Below are positions 37,581-47,393 of a DNA stretch of 64,000 nucleotides, one piece after another. How positions within the stretch are numbered: the first letter of the stretch is position 1; each line of letters opens with the position of its first letter. Origin of the DNA: Pantoea sp. A4 (GTDB lineage Bacteria > Pseudomonadota > Gammaproteobacteria > Enterobacterales > Enterobacteriaceae); assembly GCF_000295955.2 (NCBI RefSeq), contig NZ_ALXE01000036.1, positions 62,001 through 126,000 of the forward strand, in the 5' to 3' direction. The notes beneath the pieces were generated by a model. It saw nothing but the letters and a program-made list of their open reading frames with translations. It was not told the origin of the DNA and searched no databases. Both the position numbers and the translations under genes were made by a program.

Positions 37581-37615
37581 GCCCGCCTTCATGCAGTACA
37601 ACCATGAAGGCGGGC
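37581..37615 (-). terminator. Long hairpin after hemL
   Basis: A perfect 13-bp stem (37581-37593 with 37603-37615) and 9-nt loop lie 7 bp past the hemL stop on the minus strand. No T-tract follows. It may stabilise the hemL 3' end or aid termination. Confidence 0.55.
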
Positions 37616-37622
37616 TGGGCGC

Positions 37623-38903
37623 TTACAGCTGCGCGAAGCAGCGGCGTGCTGCATCCACGGTGCGTTGAATATCTTCTGCGCTGTGTGCCAGAGACATAAA
37701 GCCTGCTTCGAAGGCAGAAGGCGCAAGATAAACGCCTTCTTGCAGCATCAGATGGAAGAACTTCTTGAAGCGCTCTACGTCACACTGGGTCACGTCCTGG
37801 TAGCAGGTCACTTCCGCGGCGGCGGTAAAGAAGATGCCAAACATCCCGCCGACATGGTTGATCACCAACGGGATGTTCTCTTCTTTTGCTGCCGCCAGCA
37901 AGCCTGCGGCCAACTGGTTAGTCAGCTCGGTCAGCGTCTGATGCGTGCCCGGTTGGGCAATCTGTGACAGGCAGGCAAAGCCAGCGGCCATCGCGATGGG
38001 GTTGCCGGAGAGCGTACCAGCCTGGTAAACCGGGCCGGTAGGTGCCAGCGCTTCCATCACTTCACGGCGGCCACCGAAAGCCCCCACTGGCATACCGCCA
38101 CCAATGATTTTGCCAAGGCAGGTCAGGTCAGGCGTGACGCCATAGTGTGCCTGTGCGCCGCCGAGGGCGACACGGAAACCGGTCATCACTTCGTCGATAA
38201 TCAGCAGGGCACCAAACTCGTCACACAGCGCACGCAGGCCCTGGAGGAAGCCAGGCTGTGGCGGGATGCAGTTCATATTGCCCGCAACGGGTTCAACGAT
38301 GATACAGGCGACTTCGGTTGGATACTGAGTAAACGCCGCGCGCACGCTGTCCAGATCGTTGTAGGTGCAGGTCAGGGTATGACGTGCGAAGTCGGCCGGG
38401 ACGCCAGGTGAGTTAGGCTGGCCCAGCGTCAGCGCGCCTGAACCGGCTTTCACCAGCAGGCAGTCCGCGTGACCGTGATAGCAACCTTCGAACTTGATGA
38501 TCTTGTCACGGCCAGTGAAGCCACGCGCCAGACGAATGGCGCTCATGGTGGCTTCAGTACCGGAGTTCACCATGCGCACCATATCCATGCTTGGCACTAA
38601 CTCGCAGACCAGCTCAGCCATTTTGACTTCCATTTCGGTAGGTGCACCGAAACTCAGGCCACGCTCAGCGGCTTCAATCACCGCATTGCGAATTTCCGCG
38701 TTGTTGTGACCCAGCACCATTGGGCCCCAGGAGCCAACATAATCGATATAGGCTTTGCCGTCGGCATCATACAGATAGGCACCGTTGGCACGTTCAATAA
38801 ACAGGGGAACGCCGCCTACGCCGTTGAAAGCACGCACCGGCGAGTTTACGCCACCGGGGATCAGACGTTGGGCTGCGGTAAATAAATTTTCTGACTTACT
38901 CAT
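37623..38903 (-). CDS. hemL: Glutamate-1-semialdehyde 2,1-aminomutase
   Basis: PLP enzyme that makes 5-aminolevulinate from glutamate-1-semialdehyde in the C5 haem pathway. The protein is 426 residues, as in E. coli. K265 in [17 protein letters not shown] binds [13 protein letters not shown] carries the cofactor-binding Asp and [14 protein letters not shown] the phosphate loop. The ATG at 38903 (MSKSENLF) is the conserved start. It is divergent from erpA; the chloride channel gene clcA found between them in E. coli is absent. Confidence 0.98.
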   Translation of the reverse strand: MSKSENLFTAAQRLIPGGVNSPVRAFNGVGGVPLFIERANGAYLYDADGKAYIDYVGSWGPMVLGHNNAEIRNAVIEAAERGLSFGAPTEMEVKMAELVCELVPSMDMVRMVNSGTEATMSAIRLARGFTGRDKIIKFEGCYHGHADCLLVKAGSGALTLGQPNSPGVPADFARHTLTCTYNDLDSVRAAFTQYPTEVACIIVEPVAGNMNCIPPQPGFLQGLRALCDEFGALLIIDEVMTGFRVALGGAQAHYGVTPDLTCLGKIIGGGMPVGAFGGRREVMEALAPTGPVYQAGTLSGNPIAMAAGFACLSQIAQPGTHQTLTELTNQLAAGLLAAAKEENIPLVINHVGGMFGIFFTAAAEVTCYQDVTQCDVERFKKFFHLMLQEGVYLAPSAFEAGFMSLAHSAEDIQRTVDAARRCFAQL

Positions 38904-39089
38904 CCTGGACTCCTGCTGTCCTGAGAAATTTCGCGCTATTCTACGGGAAGTGGCAGGGCGAGCCAAACCTCTCTGTAATCAGCCCACTGGCACAGAGTGC
39001 GAAAGGTGAAACTTGATTGCAACACAGGGCTGACAGATAATAAGGGCATTAAGGTCGTTTTCTGACCTGGGCGTTTACCGGAGTAAAAC

Positions 39090-39437
39090 ATGAGTGATGA
39101 TGTAGCAGCACTGCCGTTGCAATTTACCGATGCCGCAGCCAAGAAGGTCAAAAACCTGATTGCTGATGAAGAGAATCCGGCACTGAAACTGCGCGTTTAC
39201 ATTACCGGCGGCGGTTGCAGCGGGTTCCAGTATGGCTTTACTTTCGACGATCAAATGAACGACGGCGACATGACCATCGAGAAGCAGGGCGTTTCTCTGG
39301 TGGTTGACCCAATGAGCCTGCAATATCTGGTTGGTGGTTCCGTGGATTACACCGAAGGGCTGGAAGGTTCACGCTTTGTTGTCACCAACCCCAACGCCAA
39401 AACCACCTGTGGCTGTGGTTCCTCGTTCAGTATCTGA
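39090..39437 (+). CDS. erpA: Iron-sulfur cluster insertion protein ErpA
   Basis: An A-type Fe-S carrier that delivers clusters to IspG and other targets. It has 115 residues. The three ligand cysteines are C43 (GGGCSGFQ), C107 and C109 (TTCGCGSSF). It is essential for aerobic growth in E. coli because isoprenoid synthesis depends on it; dxr and ispU of the same pathway are in this window. Confidence 0.97.
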   Translation: MSDDVAALPLQFTDAAAKKVKNLIADEENPALKLRVYITGGGCSGFQYGFTFDDQMNDGDMTIEKQGVSLVVDPMSLQYLVGGSVDYTEGLEGSRFVVTNPNAKTTCGCGSSFSI

Positions 39438-39442
39438 TGATT

Positions 39443-39465
39443 CAGGCCGCCTGGGCGGCCTGTTT
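39443..39465 (+). terminator. Terminator-like hairpin after erpA
   Basis: An 8-bp stem CAGGCCGC/GCGGCCTG with a 4-nt loop is followed by three T residues, 6 bp after the erpA stop. Confidence 0.6.
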
Positions 39466-39715
39466 ACCACTCTACCGTGACTAACCTTTCTGTTATCCGG
39501 CTACTTGCATCGCCCGGATAGGCTTCGCTGGTCACGCGGGGCTGCGCACTAAAGTGCTGCCCGCAATCAATCACCGGTCTCTCAAGCGAGCTGACGGCTT
39601 GCACATTACAGCGGGAATAGATCACCAGTTGCACCGCAATTGTGCCGGTGGTGGTTGCGGCTGGCAGCGTGAAGGCCGTCAGCAGCCCGGTGATCAGGAC
39701 TAATGTTCTGATCAT
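39464..39715 (-). CDS. Small secreted two-cysteine protein, function unknown
   Basis: An 83-residue protein with a clear signal peptide (MIRTLVLITGLLTAFTLPAA). The mature part of about 63 residues has two cysteines (SRCNVQA and IDCGQH) and a C-terminal beta-like LVTVEW. I do not recognise it. The pattern of an exported mini beta protein with one disulfide slightly recalls spore-coat-U or pilin-like subunits, but this is a guess. It lies between erpA and btuF, where E. coli has yadS, and follows btuF in the same direction. The ATG at 39715 is supported by the signal peptide. Confidence 0.65.
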   Translation of the reverse strand: MIRTLVLITGLLTAFTLPAATTTGTIAVQLVIYSRCNVQAVSSLERPVIDCGQHFSAQPRVTSEAYPGDASSRITERLVTVEW

Positions 39716-39827
39716 GATAGGTACCTGGTGTAGTCAAAATGGCCCATTCGGGCGAAAGCTGAGCGACTACGTACATGCGTAATCGCTTCAGAGTCTTTAT
39801 CGACAAGTTCTGATCAAACTTTAATCA

Positions 39828-40625
39828 TTATTTTGTTGCTTCAGGATGCAGTGCGGCACAGAGCTGAGCCGCAGCCATCAGCATACGCGGACCTGGACGA
39901 CTGAGCCAGTCGTCATTGATTGCAATCACGGGAACCCTGAGCTGCGGCTGCCAGAATTGCGCCACGTTTTTGGCTTGTTGTTCGCTGCCGCCAATGATAA
40001 TCGCCTGCGGATGACGCATCAGTACCTGCTCGCGGCTGACTTGCGGCCAGCTCACGCGGCTGTCGGCAAACACGTTTTTACCGGCACACAGCTGAATGAT
40101 GTTGTTTTGCAGCGTGTCTTTGGCGGCGGTAAACAGGGGCTGCATACCAAACTGCAAAAACACCGGCACTGCGGGGAGATGGCTATAGCGCTGGCGTAGC
40201 TGAATTTCCTGCTGGCGTAGCTGTTGCGCCTGCTCGTTTGCTTGCCCGGGATGGGGACTCCACCTGGCGAGCTTAGTCAGTGCGGCGATCATATCGCTAA
40301 TACTGCCAGGATCGATCCATTCAACATCAATGCCCGTGCGCTGTAGCAGATCTAGCTGTCGGGTGGGATTCCCGCCGCGCCATGCCAGCACCACATCGGG
40401 TTTAAGTTGCAGAATGCGTTCAAGGTTAATACCTTGCCAGTTCGCCACCTGTTCGATATTTTTCGCCGCGGGCGGATAGTCTGACCAGGCGCTGACCGCA
40501 ACCGGGGTGATACCTGCACTGAAAGCGAGTTCGGTGAGGTGAGGGGCAAGGGTAATCACCCTTGGTGCGGCAAACAGGCTGCCGCTCAGGAGCAGCAGCC
40601 AGCACAGCCAAAGGGATTTAGCCAC
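39828..40625 (-). CDS. btuF: Vitamin B12-binding periplasmic protein BtuF
   Basis: Captures cobalamin in the periplasm for the BtuCD importer. The 265-residue protein has a signal peptide ending near LFAAP and family segments [26 protein letters not shown] and VLAWRGGNP. The start is GTG at 40623-40625, inside the end of mtnN (8-nt overlap), aligned with E. coli MAKSL. The mtnN-btuF pair is conserved. BtuCD are not in this window. Confidence 0.95.
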   Translation of the reverse strand: MAKSLWLCWLLLLSGSLFAAPRVITLAPHLTELAFSAGITPVAVSAWSDYPPAAKNIEQVANWQGINLERILQLKPDVVLAWRGGNPTRQLDLLQRTGIDVEWIDPGSISDMIAALTKLARWSPHPGQANEQAQQLRQQEIQLRQRYSHLPAVPVFLQFGMQPLFTAAKDTLQNNIIQLCAGKNVFADSRVSWPQVSREQVLMRHPQAIIIGGSEQQAKNVAQFWQPQLRVPVIAINDDWLSRPGPRMLMAAAQLCAALHPEATK

Positions 40626-41316
40626 GCGTGAGGTGAGTCAGCAGGTTTTCCACCATCAGTGAAGACTGAGCGGCAGCCACGCTGAGGAACTCATCAAAGC
40701 TGAGGTGCGATTCCTGATCGGCAACGTCAGAGATGGCGCGTACCACCACAAATGGCACACCGAACTGATGGCACACGTGACCAATCGCAGTGGCTTCCAT
40801 TTCCACGGCAACGGCCTGTGGGAAGGTCTTACGGATACGGGCCAGCGGCTCGGCACCGTTGATAAACGCATCACCACTGACTACCAGACCACGTACGGCA
40901 TTCAGATTCAGCTGTTGAATCACCTCTTCAGCCGCTTCAATCAACGCTTTGTCAGCCACAAACGCTGCCGGGCAACCTGCCATCTGGCCGGGTTCATAAC
41001 CGAAAGCGGTGACATCGGCATCGTGATAACGCACTTCATCAGAGACGACGATATCGCCAACTTTCAGATTGCTCGCCAGACCACCCGCCGAACCGGTATT
41101 GATAACCACATCTGGCTTGCACAGTTGCAGCAGCAGGGTGGTGCCTAGCGCCGCAGAGGTCTTGCCAATACCTGATTTCAGCAGTGCAACCTCAACGCCG
41201 TTCAGTGTACCGGTATAGATTTCAGCGCCAGCCAGCTTATGGGTTTCACGGTTGTCGATTTTGTCACGCAGCAGAGTAACTTCCTGCTCCATCGCGCCAA
41301 TGATGCCTACTTTCAT
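40618..41316 (-). CDS. mtnN: 5'-methylthioadenosine/S-adenosylhomocysteine nucleosidase
   Basis: Hydrolyses methylthioadenosine, S-adenosylhomocysteine and 5'-deoxyadenosine. This clears the by-products of SpeE, methyltransferases and radical-SAM enzymes. The 232-residue protein has catalytic E12 (GAMEQEV), the ribose-binding EMEATAIG and the purine-binding Asp in [10 protein letters not shown]. The ATG at 41316 (MKVGIIGA) is conserved; the longer frame upstream is rejected. It is divergent from dgt across 98 bp and leads mtnN-btuF. Confidence 0.97.
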   Translation of the reverse strand: MKVGIIGAMEQEVTLLRDKIDNRETHKLAGAEIYTGTLNGVEVALLKSGIGKTSAALGTTLLLQLCKPDVVINTGSAGGLASNLKVGDIVVSDEVRYHDADVTAFGYEPGQMAGCPAAFVADKALIEAAEEVIQQLNLNAVRGLVVSGDAFINGAEPLARIRKTFPQAVAVEMEATAIGHVCHQFGVPFVVVRAISDVADQESHLSFDEFLSVAAAQSSLMVENLLTHLTRG

Positions 41317-41414
41317 AGAGAGTCTCGCTAATGTGGTGGATGTGAAGATAAAAAGTGAGGCATAGTCTAGCATGGCTCCAGCGGGATGAATTCAGCAAAA
41401 TACCGGAGGGAACA

Positions 41415-42908
41415 ATGGGAACGATTAATTTCAGGGAGAGAATCTGTTTTACCCGTCCTTATAATAATGGTGAAGATGTCCCGGTGGGGGAATATGCCAT
41501 TAGCCGCCATTTCGAAAGCGATCGCGGGCGGATCATCAACTCAGCGGCCATTCGCCGCCTGCAACAGAAAACCCAGGTCTTTCCACTGGAGCGTAACGCG
41601 GCGGTGCGCTCGCGCCTGACGCATTCACTGGAAGTACAGCAAACCGGGCGCTACATCGCACGGGAAATTTTGCAGGCTTTGCGCAGCAGCGAAGGGTTAG
41701 CCCAGTACGGTCTGGAAGAGATGGCCGGGGCGTTTGAAAGTCTGGTTGAGATGGCCTGTCTGATGCACGACGTTGGCAATCCGCCTTTTGGGCATTTTGG
41801 TGAAGCGGCCATTAATGAATGGTTCAAGGAACATCTTCCGCAACTGCTTCCCACGCCGCAGCAGGCGGAGGTAAAGAACCCGCAGCAGCAGGCCGATTTT
41901 GACCGGCTAAATGCAATGATTCGTCAAGATTTGTGTAACTTCGAAGGCAACGCGCAGGCGATTCGCATCGTGCATTCGCTCCTTCAGCTGAATCTGAGCT
42001 ATTCGCAGGTTGCCTGTGTGTTGAAGTATACCGCGCCGGCCTGGTGGCAGGGTGAGAAGCCAGCAGCGTTTAGCGTGTTGATGAAGAAGCCCGGCTTTTA
42101 TTTGTCAGAACGTGAATATATTGCTGAATTACGCGCGGCAACCCAGTTGGAGGAGCATCATCGTTTTCCCCTGACCTATATTATGGAAGCCGCCGACGAT
42201 ATTTCATATTGCATTGCCGATCTGGATGACGCGATTGAGAAAGAGATTTTTGATGTCGAGACGCTTTATCGTTACCTCACGGAAAACTGGGGGGAGATAA
42301 AACCCGGCGATGTTTTCAGCCGGACGATTGGGCAGGCATGGCAGGAAGCTAAAACAAAAAATCGCCGTAGCACAAACGATCAGTTTTTTATGTCGCTGCG
42401 TGTCAACGTGCAATCGTTATTAGTGAGTTATGCCGTTAAGCGTTTTATCGACAATCTACCTGCTATTTTCAACGGCGACTTTAATCATGCGTTATTAGAA
42501 GATGAAGGTGAAGAGGGGCGTTTACTGCAATTATTTAAAACGGTGGCGCGTCGGCACGTATTTAACCATTCGGAAGTGGAGCAGTTGGAGCTACAGGGCT
42601 ATCGCGTGATTCGGGGGCTGCTGGAGATTTACCAGCCGCTGATGAAACTCAGCAGCCAACAGTTTCAGCAGTTAATGGCAGAGGATTATCTCGCTAAGCA
42701 TCCCATTGAGACGCGTCTGTTTCATAAGCTCTCGGGTAAGCATCGGCGGGCTTATCAGGCTAAAATGGAAACACTGGCCACCCTTCCGGTTTATCAGTAT
42801 CTGCTGTGGGAGCGTTATTATCGCTTCAGGTTGATTCAGGATTACATTAGCGGGATGACCGATTTGTATGCCTGGGATGAGTACCGGCGTTTAATGGCAG
42901 TGGAATAG
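41415..42908 (+). CDS. dgt: Deoxyguanosinetriphosphate triphosphohydrolase
   Basis: An HD-domain enzyme that hydrolyses dGTP to deoxyguanosine and triphosphate. It has 497 residues (E. coli 505). HD motif residues are seen in [25 protein letters not shown] and the later Asp in [10 protein letters not shown]. The C-terminus [15 protein letters not shown] is nearly identical to E. coli. The ATG at 41415 has GGAGG 7 nt upstream; an in-frame start 20 codons earlier has none. The N-terminal about 25 residues differ from E. coli while the core is well kept. Confidence 0.97.
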   Translation: MGTINFRERICFTRPYNNGEDVPVGEYAISRHFESDRGRIINSAAIRRLQQKTQVFPLERNAAVRSRLTHSLEVQQTGRYIAREILQALRSSEGLAQYGLEEMAGAFESLVEMACLMHDVGNPPFGHFGEAAINEWFKEHLPQLLPTPQQAEVKNPQQQADFDRLNAMIRQDLCNFEGNAQAIRIVHSLLQLNLSYSQVACVLKYTAPAWWQGEKPAAFSVLMKKPGFYLSEREYIAELRAATQLEEHHRFPLTYIMEAADDISYCIADLDDAIEKEIFDVETLYRYLTENWGEIKPGDVFSRTIGQAWQEAKTKNRRSTNDQFFMSLRVNVQSLLVSYAVKRFIDNLPAIFNGDFNHALLEDEGEEGRLLQLFKTVARRHVFNHSEVEQLELQGYRVIRGLLEIYQPLMKLSSQQFQQLMAEDYLAKHPIETRLFHKLSGKHRRAYQAKMETLATLPVYQYLLWERYYRFRLIQDYISGMTDLYAWDEYRRLMAVE

Positions 42909-42963
42909 TCTGAGTTTTGTAAAGATGCGGCATAAATTTTTACCTTTGACCAAAACTTTCTCA

Positions 42964-42992
42964 GGAACTTCACGGTAAAACGTAAATCTCAA
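42964..42992 (+). promoter_or_regulatory. Sigma-E promoter of degP
   Basis: GGAACTT at 42964-42970, a 16-bp spacer and TCTCAA at 42987-42992, matching the sigma-E consensus and lying at the same place as in E. coli degP. It would link degP to outer-membrane protein misfolding, as rseP in this window acts in sigma-E release. Confidence 0.82.
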
Positions 42993-43044
42993 CCTGAGAC
43001 CGCAGCAATGGTCTGGACGTTATATTCAGAAGAGACAAAGACAA

Positions 43045-44484
43045 ATGAAAAAAAGCACATTAATGTTGAGTGCGCTGGCGCTGAGTCTTGGCATGGCGCT
43101 GACTCCGGTTACGGTTTTTGCCGCTGAGAGTGCCTCTTCCTCCAGCCAACAGCTGCCAAGCCTGGCCCCGATGCTGGAAAAAGTGATGCCTTCGGTGGTG
43201 AGTATCAGTGTTGAAGGCAGCACCACGGTGAAAACGCCGCGTTTGCCACAGCAGTTCCAGCAATTCTTTGGCGATAACTCGCCGCTGTGCCAGGACGGTT
43301 CTCCGTTCCAGAGCTCTCCGGTCTGCCAGCAGGGCGGTGCCGGTGGCGGTGACGGCGGTTCCAACACCCAGCAGGAAAAATTCCGCGCGCTGGGCTCTGG
43401 CGTGGTGATTAATGCCGATAAGGGCTATGTGGTTACCAATAACCACGTGGTAGAAAATGCCACCAAAATTCAGGTGCAGCTGAGCGATGGCCGTCGTTAC
43501 GATGCCAAAGTGATCGGCAAAGATCCGCTGTCTGACATTGCGCTGATCCAACTGAAAGATGCGAAAAACCTGACTGCCATTAAAGTGGCCGACTCCGATA
43601 ATCTGCGCGTGGGTGACTATACCGTCGCCATCGGTAACCCGTATGGCCTGGGTGAAACCGTGACTTCCGGTATCGTGTCGGCGCTGGGTCGTAGTGGTTT
43701 GAATGTTGAAAATTACGAGAACTTTATCCAGACCGATGCCGCGATCAACCGGGGTAACTCAGGGGGCGCGCTGGTCAACCTCAACGGTGAGCTGATTGGT
43801 ATTAATACCGCGATTCTGGCACCAGACGGCGGCAATATCGGTATCGGCTTTGCTATCCCGAGTAACATGGTGAAAAACCTGTCAGCGCAGATGGTCGAAT
43901 ACGGCCAGGTGAAACGCGGTGAACTGGGCATTATGGGCACTGAGTTGAACTCTGAGCTGGCAAAAGCGATGAACGTTGATGCGCAGCGCGGTGCGTTTGT
44001 CAGCCAGGTGCTGCCGAACTCTGCGGCGGCGAAAGCCGGTATCAAAGCCGGGGACGTGGTGGTTTCACTCAATAATCGTCCTCTGAGCAGCTTTGCTGCC
44101 CTGCGTGCTGAAGTGGGTTCATTGCCAGTGGGCACCAAGCTGGAACTGGGTCTGCTGCGTGATGGCAAACCGGTGCAAGTGACCGTTGAGCTGCAACAGA
44201 GCACCGCAGACAAAGTACAGTCTGCCAATATTTATACCGGCATTGAAGGCGCAGAGCTGAGCAACAGCAGCACTGCTGGCCAGAAAGGCGTTCAGGTCGA
44301 CAGCGTTAAACCGGGCACCGCCGCTGCACGCATCGGTCTGAAGAAAGGTGATGTGATTGTCGGTGTTAACCAGCAGTCCATCGCTAACCTCGGCGAACTG
44401 CGTAAAATCCTCGACGCTAAGCCATCGGTACTGGCGCTGAACATTAAGCGCGCCGATAGCAATCTTTACCTGCTGATGCAGTAA
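43045..44484 (+). CDS. degP: Periplasmic serine protease/chaperone DegP (HtrA)
   Basis: Degrades or refolds damaged periplasmic and outer-membrane proteins. The 479-residue precursor has a signal peptide (cleaved near VFAAES). The trypsin-like domain carries triad H134 (NNHVVEN), D164 (LSDIAL) and S239 (RGNSGGALV), followed by two PDZ domains at about 285-375 and 395-475. A loop with two cysteines (CQDGSPFQSSPVC) near 82-94 corresponds to the LA loop disulfide of E. coli DegP. A sigma-E promoter precedes it and a terminator follows. Confidence 0.98.
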   Translation: MKKSTLMLSALALSLGMALTPVTVFAAESASSSSQQLPSLAPMLEKVMPSVVSISVEGSTTVKTPRLPQQFQQFFGDNSPLCQDGSPFQSSPVCQQGGAGGGDGGSNTQQEKFRALGSGVVINADKGYVVTNNHVVENATKIQVQLSDGRRYDAKVIGKDPLSDIALIQLKDAKNLTAIKVADSDNLRVGDYTVAIGNPYGLGETVTSGIVSALGRSGLNVENYENFIQTDAAINRGNSGGALVNLNGELIGINTAILAPDGGNIGIGFAIPSNMVKNLSAQMVEYGQVKRGELGIMGTELNSELAKAMNVDAQRGAFVSQVLPNSAAAKAGIKAGDVVVSLNNRPLSSFAALRAEVGSLPVGTKLELGLLRDGKPVQVTVELQQSTADKVQSANIYTGIEGAELSNSSTAGQKGVQVDSVKPGTAAARIGLKKGDVIVGVNQQSIANLGELRKILDAKPSVLALNIKRADSNLYLLMQ

Positions 44485-44502
44485 TTTCCCTTTAGCGTAC
44501 TC

Positions 44503-44528
44503 AAGGCGAACTCCGGTTCGCCTTTTTT
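44503..44528 (+). terminator. Intrinsic terminator after degP
   Basis: A 9-bp stem AAGGCGAAC/GTTCGCCTT with a TCCG loop runs into a stretch of six T residues. Confidence 0.9.
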
Positions 44529-44666
44529 CTGTCATACTTAACCCCGTAAAGAGTGTGACCTTTGCCACATATCCCGCATAAACTTTGAGGTTAAACGCAG
44601 CCGCGTTATGCCAGGGTTTTTGTGGGCGCGTATGCTTTGTGTTTGCTGTTTTTTCGGGAGTGAGAA

Positions 44667-45812
44667 ATGGCTCGCTATCACCTGGATGCTCGTCTGGCTC
44701 AGGATATTATTGCCCGTACCGTCAGGGTTATTGATTGTGAAGTACTGGTTGTGGATGTCAGAGGCCGGATCATTGGCAGTAGCGACCGCGAGCAGATTGG
44801 GGAATTACATGAAGGCGCGCTACGTTTGCTGGCGCAGAGTCATCTCCCTTCCCATGAGTCCGATGCGGCTTTTTTTACTCAACAGTCCGAAGTTTGTCTG
44901 CCACTGCATCTCGACAGCGAACTGGCTGGCGTGATTGTCCTACGCGGTGAGTCTGGTTCTTTGCGCCAGTACGCTGAGCTGGTGGCCATGACGGCCGAAA
45001 TGATGCTGGTGCAGGCACATCGCCTGAATGCGCAGCAGCAAGAGAGTCGACAGCGCGAAGAGTTAGTGCTGAGCCTGATTCATCACGATCAGCTAGCGCC
45101 TTCGTTGCTGGTCTGGGCCGATTTACTCGGTATTGACCCCTGGTTGCCGCGCGTGGCGATTGTGATTGAAGTGGAGAGTGACGTGCAGGATGCCGATGCT
45201 GTGTTATCGGCATTGCAACAGTTGCAGCACCTCCCGCATTCACTCGAAGCCGGGGATTTGAGCACGCTGGTCTCGTTGACTGAGCTGGTGGTGCTGCGGC
45301 CTGCACTCAACAGCGCGGGCGAGTTTGATGCGGATAGCCATCGCCAGCGGATTGAGCACTGGCAAAGCCTGTTGCAGGATCAATCTCCGCTGCGTGTCCG
45401 CTTCGCGTTGGGGAACTATTTCACGGGTGCTGGCAGCGTTGCGCGCTCCTGGCGCACCGCGCGTACCACTTTGCGAGTGGGTAAGCAGCGTCAGCCCGAG
45501 GCGCATGGTTTCTTCTATCAGGATTTAGTCCTACCCGTGTTGCTGGATAATTTACGGGGTGGCTGGCAGGCCAACGAGCTGGCACGGCCACTCTCTCGTC
45601 TGAAAGAACTCGACAGCAACGGGCTGTTGCGCCGCACGCTGATTACCTGGTTTCGCTTTAACGTACAGCCTAGCGCGACTGCGCGTGCGTTATCTATCCA
45701 TCGTAATACGCTGGAGTACCGGCTTAATCGGGTATCGGAGCTGACCGGTCTGGATCTGACCGATTTTGATGATCGCCTGTTGCTGTATGTGGCGCTGCAA
45801 CTGGATGAGTAA
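44667..45812 (+). CDS. cdaR: Carbohydrate diacid regulator CdaR
   Basis: A transcription activator for glucarate, galactarate and glycerate use in E. coli. The 381-residue protein has an N-terminal sugar-diacid recognition domain (about 5-135, including [20 protein letters not shown]). The C-terminal PucR-type helix-turn-helix (about 310-380) contains [19 protein letters not shown]. The ATG at 44667 has GGGAG 6 nt upstream. The glucarate/galactarate genes it controls are not in this window. Confidence 0.95.
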   Translation: MARYHLDARLAQDIIARTVRVIDCEVLVVDVRGRIIGSSDREQIGELHEGALRLLAQSHLPSHESDAAFFTQQSEVCLPLHLDSELAGVIVLRGESGSLRQYAELVAMTAEMMLVQAHRLNAQQQESRQREELVLSLIHHDQLAPSLLVWADLLGIDPWLPRVAIVIEVESDVQDADAVLSALQQLQHLPHSLEAGDLSTLVSLTELVVLRPALNSAGEFDADSHRQRIEHWQSLLQDQSPLRVRFALGNYFTGAGSVARSWRTARTTLRVGKQRQPEAHGFFYQDLVLPVLLDNLRGGWQANELARPLSRLKELDSNGLLRRTLITWFRFNVQPSATARALSIHRNTLEYRLNRVSELTGLDLTDFDDRLLLYVALQLDE

Positions 45813-45817
45813 TATCC

Positions 45818-45861
45818 CGTGCGGCTTGTTTGACAGAGGGCGATCAAACAAGCCGCACGGC
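45818..45861. terminator. 17-bp perfect inverted repeat between cdaR and yaeH
   Basis: Positions 45818-45834 pair perfectly with 45845-45861 around a 10-nt loop, starting 6 bp after the cdaR stop. The two flanking genes converge. There is no T-tract on either side, so it may act as a strong RNA stem and bidirectional 3' end rather than a classical terminator. Confidence 0.65.
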
Positions 45862-45899
45862 AATAAGCGGGGATGGCGGGGCGCACATCCCTGGCAAGA

Positions 45900-46292
45900 T
45901 TAACGGCCGTTACGCGTCAGCTGTTCCAGATCGGATTCGATTTCGGCGATCTTGTTCGCGACAACGCTTTCGAGGTGATGCAGATCGGCGAGGATCTTAC
46001 GTTTCAGATCCACTTCAACCTGATCGCGCTGGCACAGCTGATCCAGCTCATCGATGATGTAACGCAGATTCGGGCTGATCTCCTGCACTTCTTTGTAGCC
46101 CTGGTTGGCGTGATCGGACACCACGGTTTTGCGCTGGCGTGGGTATTTGAATTTTACGCTTTTGGCAAAAAACTCGCCTTTGTCTTTGCGGAAGTAGATT
46201 TTCAGGATGTCGTTATTGGCTTCCTGACGCAGGCTATAGCGGTCGATATCATCCGGATTGGTGATGCCGAGACTCTTCAGATTGTCATACAT
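45900..46292 (-). CDS. yaeH: DUF3461 family protein YaeH
   Basis: A 130-residue cytoplasmic protein of unknown function, conserved in Enterobacterales and relatives. It starts [10 protein letters not shown] and contains [17 protein letters not shown] and [16 protein letters not shown], followed by a charged helical C-terminus. The position between cdaR and dapD matches E. coli yaeH. No catalytic motif is visible. Confidence 0.92.
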   Translation of the reverse strand: MYDNLKSLGITNPDDIDRYSLRQEANNDILKIYFRKDKGEFFAKSVKFKYPRQRKTVVSDHANQGYKEVQEISPNLRYIIDELDQLCQRDQVEVDLKRKILADLHHLESVVANKIAEIESDLEQLTRNGR

Positions 46293-46480
46293 AATTTCAT
46301 TCCATCATCATTGAGAGGCGCGCAATTGCACTCTGCTACCCAATAACTGTAGCTCTAAATTTCACAATGACAGCGCGCGGGGAGTTAGCTGGCGCGGATT
46401 ATGACCTGGATAAAAAACAAACGCAGCAGTTAATTTGCGCAGCGAAGCAGGTTGGCGGGATATTCACGTAAAGAAAAGAT

Positions 46481-46502
46481 GACGGGTTGTAAACAACCCG
46501 TC
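46481..46502 (-). terminator. Terminator after dapD
   Basis: A 9-bp stem GACGGGTTG/CAACCCGTC with a 4-nt loop, followed on the minus strand by ATCTTTTCTTT, 8 bp after the dapD stop. The rest of the 218-bp dapD-yaeH spacer shows nothing I can name. Confidence 0.75.
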
Positions 46503-46510
46503 GGAGAGGC

Positions 46511-47335
46511 TTAGTCGATGGTGCGCAGCAGTTCGTTGATACCGGTTTTCGCGAGGGTTTTCGCGTCAACTTTCTTCACGATCACGGCACAGTACAGGCT
46601 GTAGCTGCCATCTTTAGAAGGCAGGTTACCTGAAACCACCACGGAGCCAGCAGGTACGCGGCCGTAGTGAACTTCGCCAGTTTCACGGTCAAAGATTTTG
46701 GTGCTCTGGCCGATGTAAACGCCCATTGAGATCACAGAACCTTCTTCAACGATGACACCTTCAACGATCTCTGAACGTGCACCGATGAAGCAGTTATCTT
46801 CGATGATGGTTGGGTTAGCCTGCAGTGGCTCCAGTACGCCGCCGATGCCAACGCCGCCAGACAGGTGAACGTTTTTACCAATCTGAGCACATGAACCTAC
46901 TGTCGCCCAGGTATCAACCATGGTGCCTTCATCAACGTAGGCGCCGATGTTGACGTAAGAAGGCATCAGTACGGTGTTACGTGCAATAAATGCACCCTGA
47001 CGAACCGCTGCCGGTGGCACCACGCGGAAGCCAGCTTCTTTGAAGCGAGCATCATCCCAGCCAGCGAATTTCATTGGAACTTTGTCGTAGAAACGCGTTT
47101 CTGCGCCTTCCATGACCTGATTGTCATTGATGCGGAAAGAGAGCAGCACGGCTTTCTTCAGCCACTGATGCGTTACCCACTGGCCGTCGATCTTTTCAGA
47201 GACGCGCAGTGCACCACTGTCCAGCAGGGCAATAACCTGGTTAATGGCTTCACGCGTAACGGTATCAACGCTGGTTGGCGTGATATCGGCACGGCGCTCG
47301 AAGGCAGTTTCAATAACGCTCTGTAACTGTTGCAT
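46511..47335 (-). CDS. dapD: 2,3,4,5-tetrahydropyridine-2,6-dicarboxylate N-succinyltransferase
   Basis: Succinylates tetrahydrodipicolinate in the lysine/diaminopimelate pathway. The 274-residue protein is a left-handed beta-helix acyltransferase with hexapeptide repeats at about 105-230 ([48 protein letters not shown]). The start ATG at 47335 and total length equal E. coli. It follows glnD in the same direction with a 58-bp gap. Confidence 0.98.
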   Translation of the reverse strand: MQQLQSVIETAFERRADITPTSVDTVTREAINQVIALLDSGALRVSEKIDGQWVTHQWLKKAVLLSFRINDNQVMEGAETRFYDKVPMKFAGWDDARFKEAGFRVVPPAAVRQGAFIARNTVLMPSYVNIGAYVDEGTMVDTWATVGSCAQIGKNVHLSGGVGIGGVLEPLQANPTIIEDNCFIGARSEIVEGVIVEEGSVISMGVYIGQSTKIFDRETGEVHYGRVPAGSVVVSGNLPSKDGSYSLYCAVIVKKVDAKTLAKTGINELLRTID

Positions 47336-47393
47336 AATTATTTCCTGAGTCTGTCTTAGCGAATGTCCGGCCTGTACCGGACGTGAATCTCGA

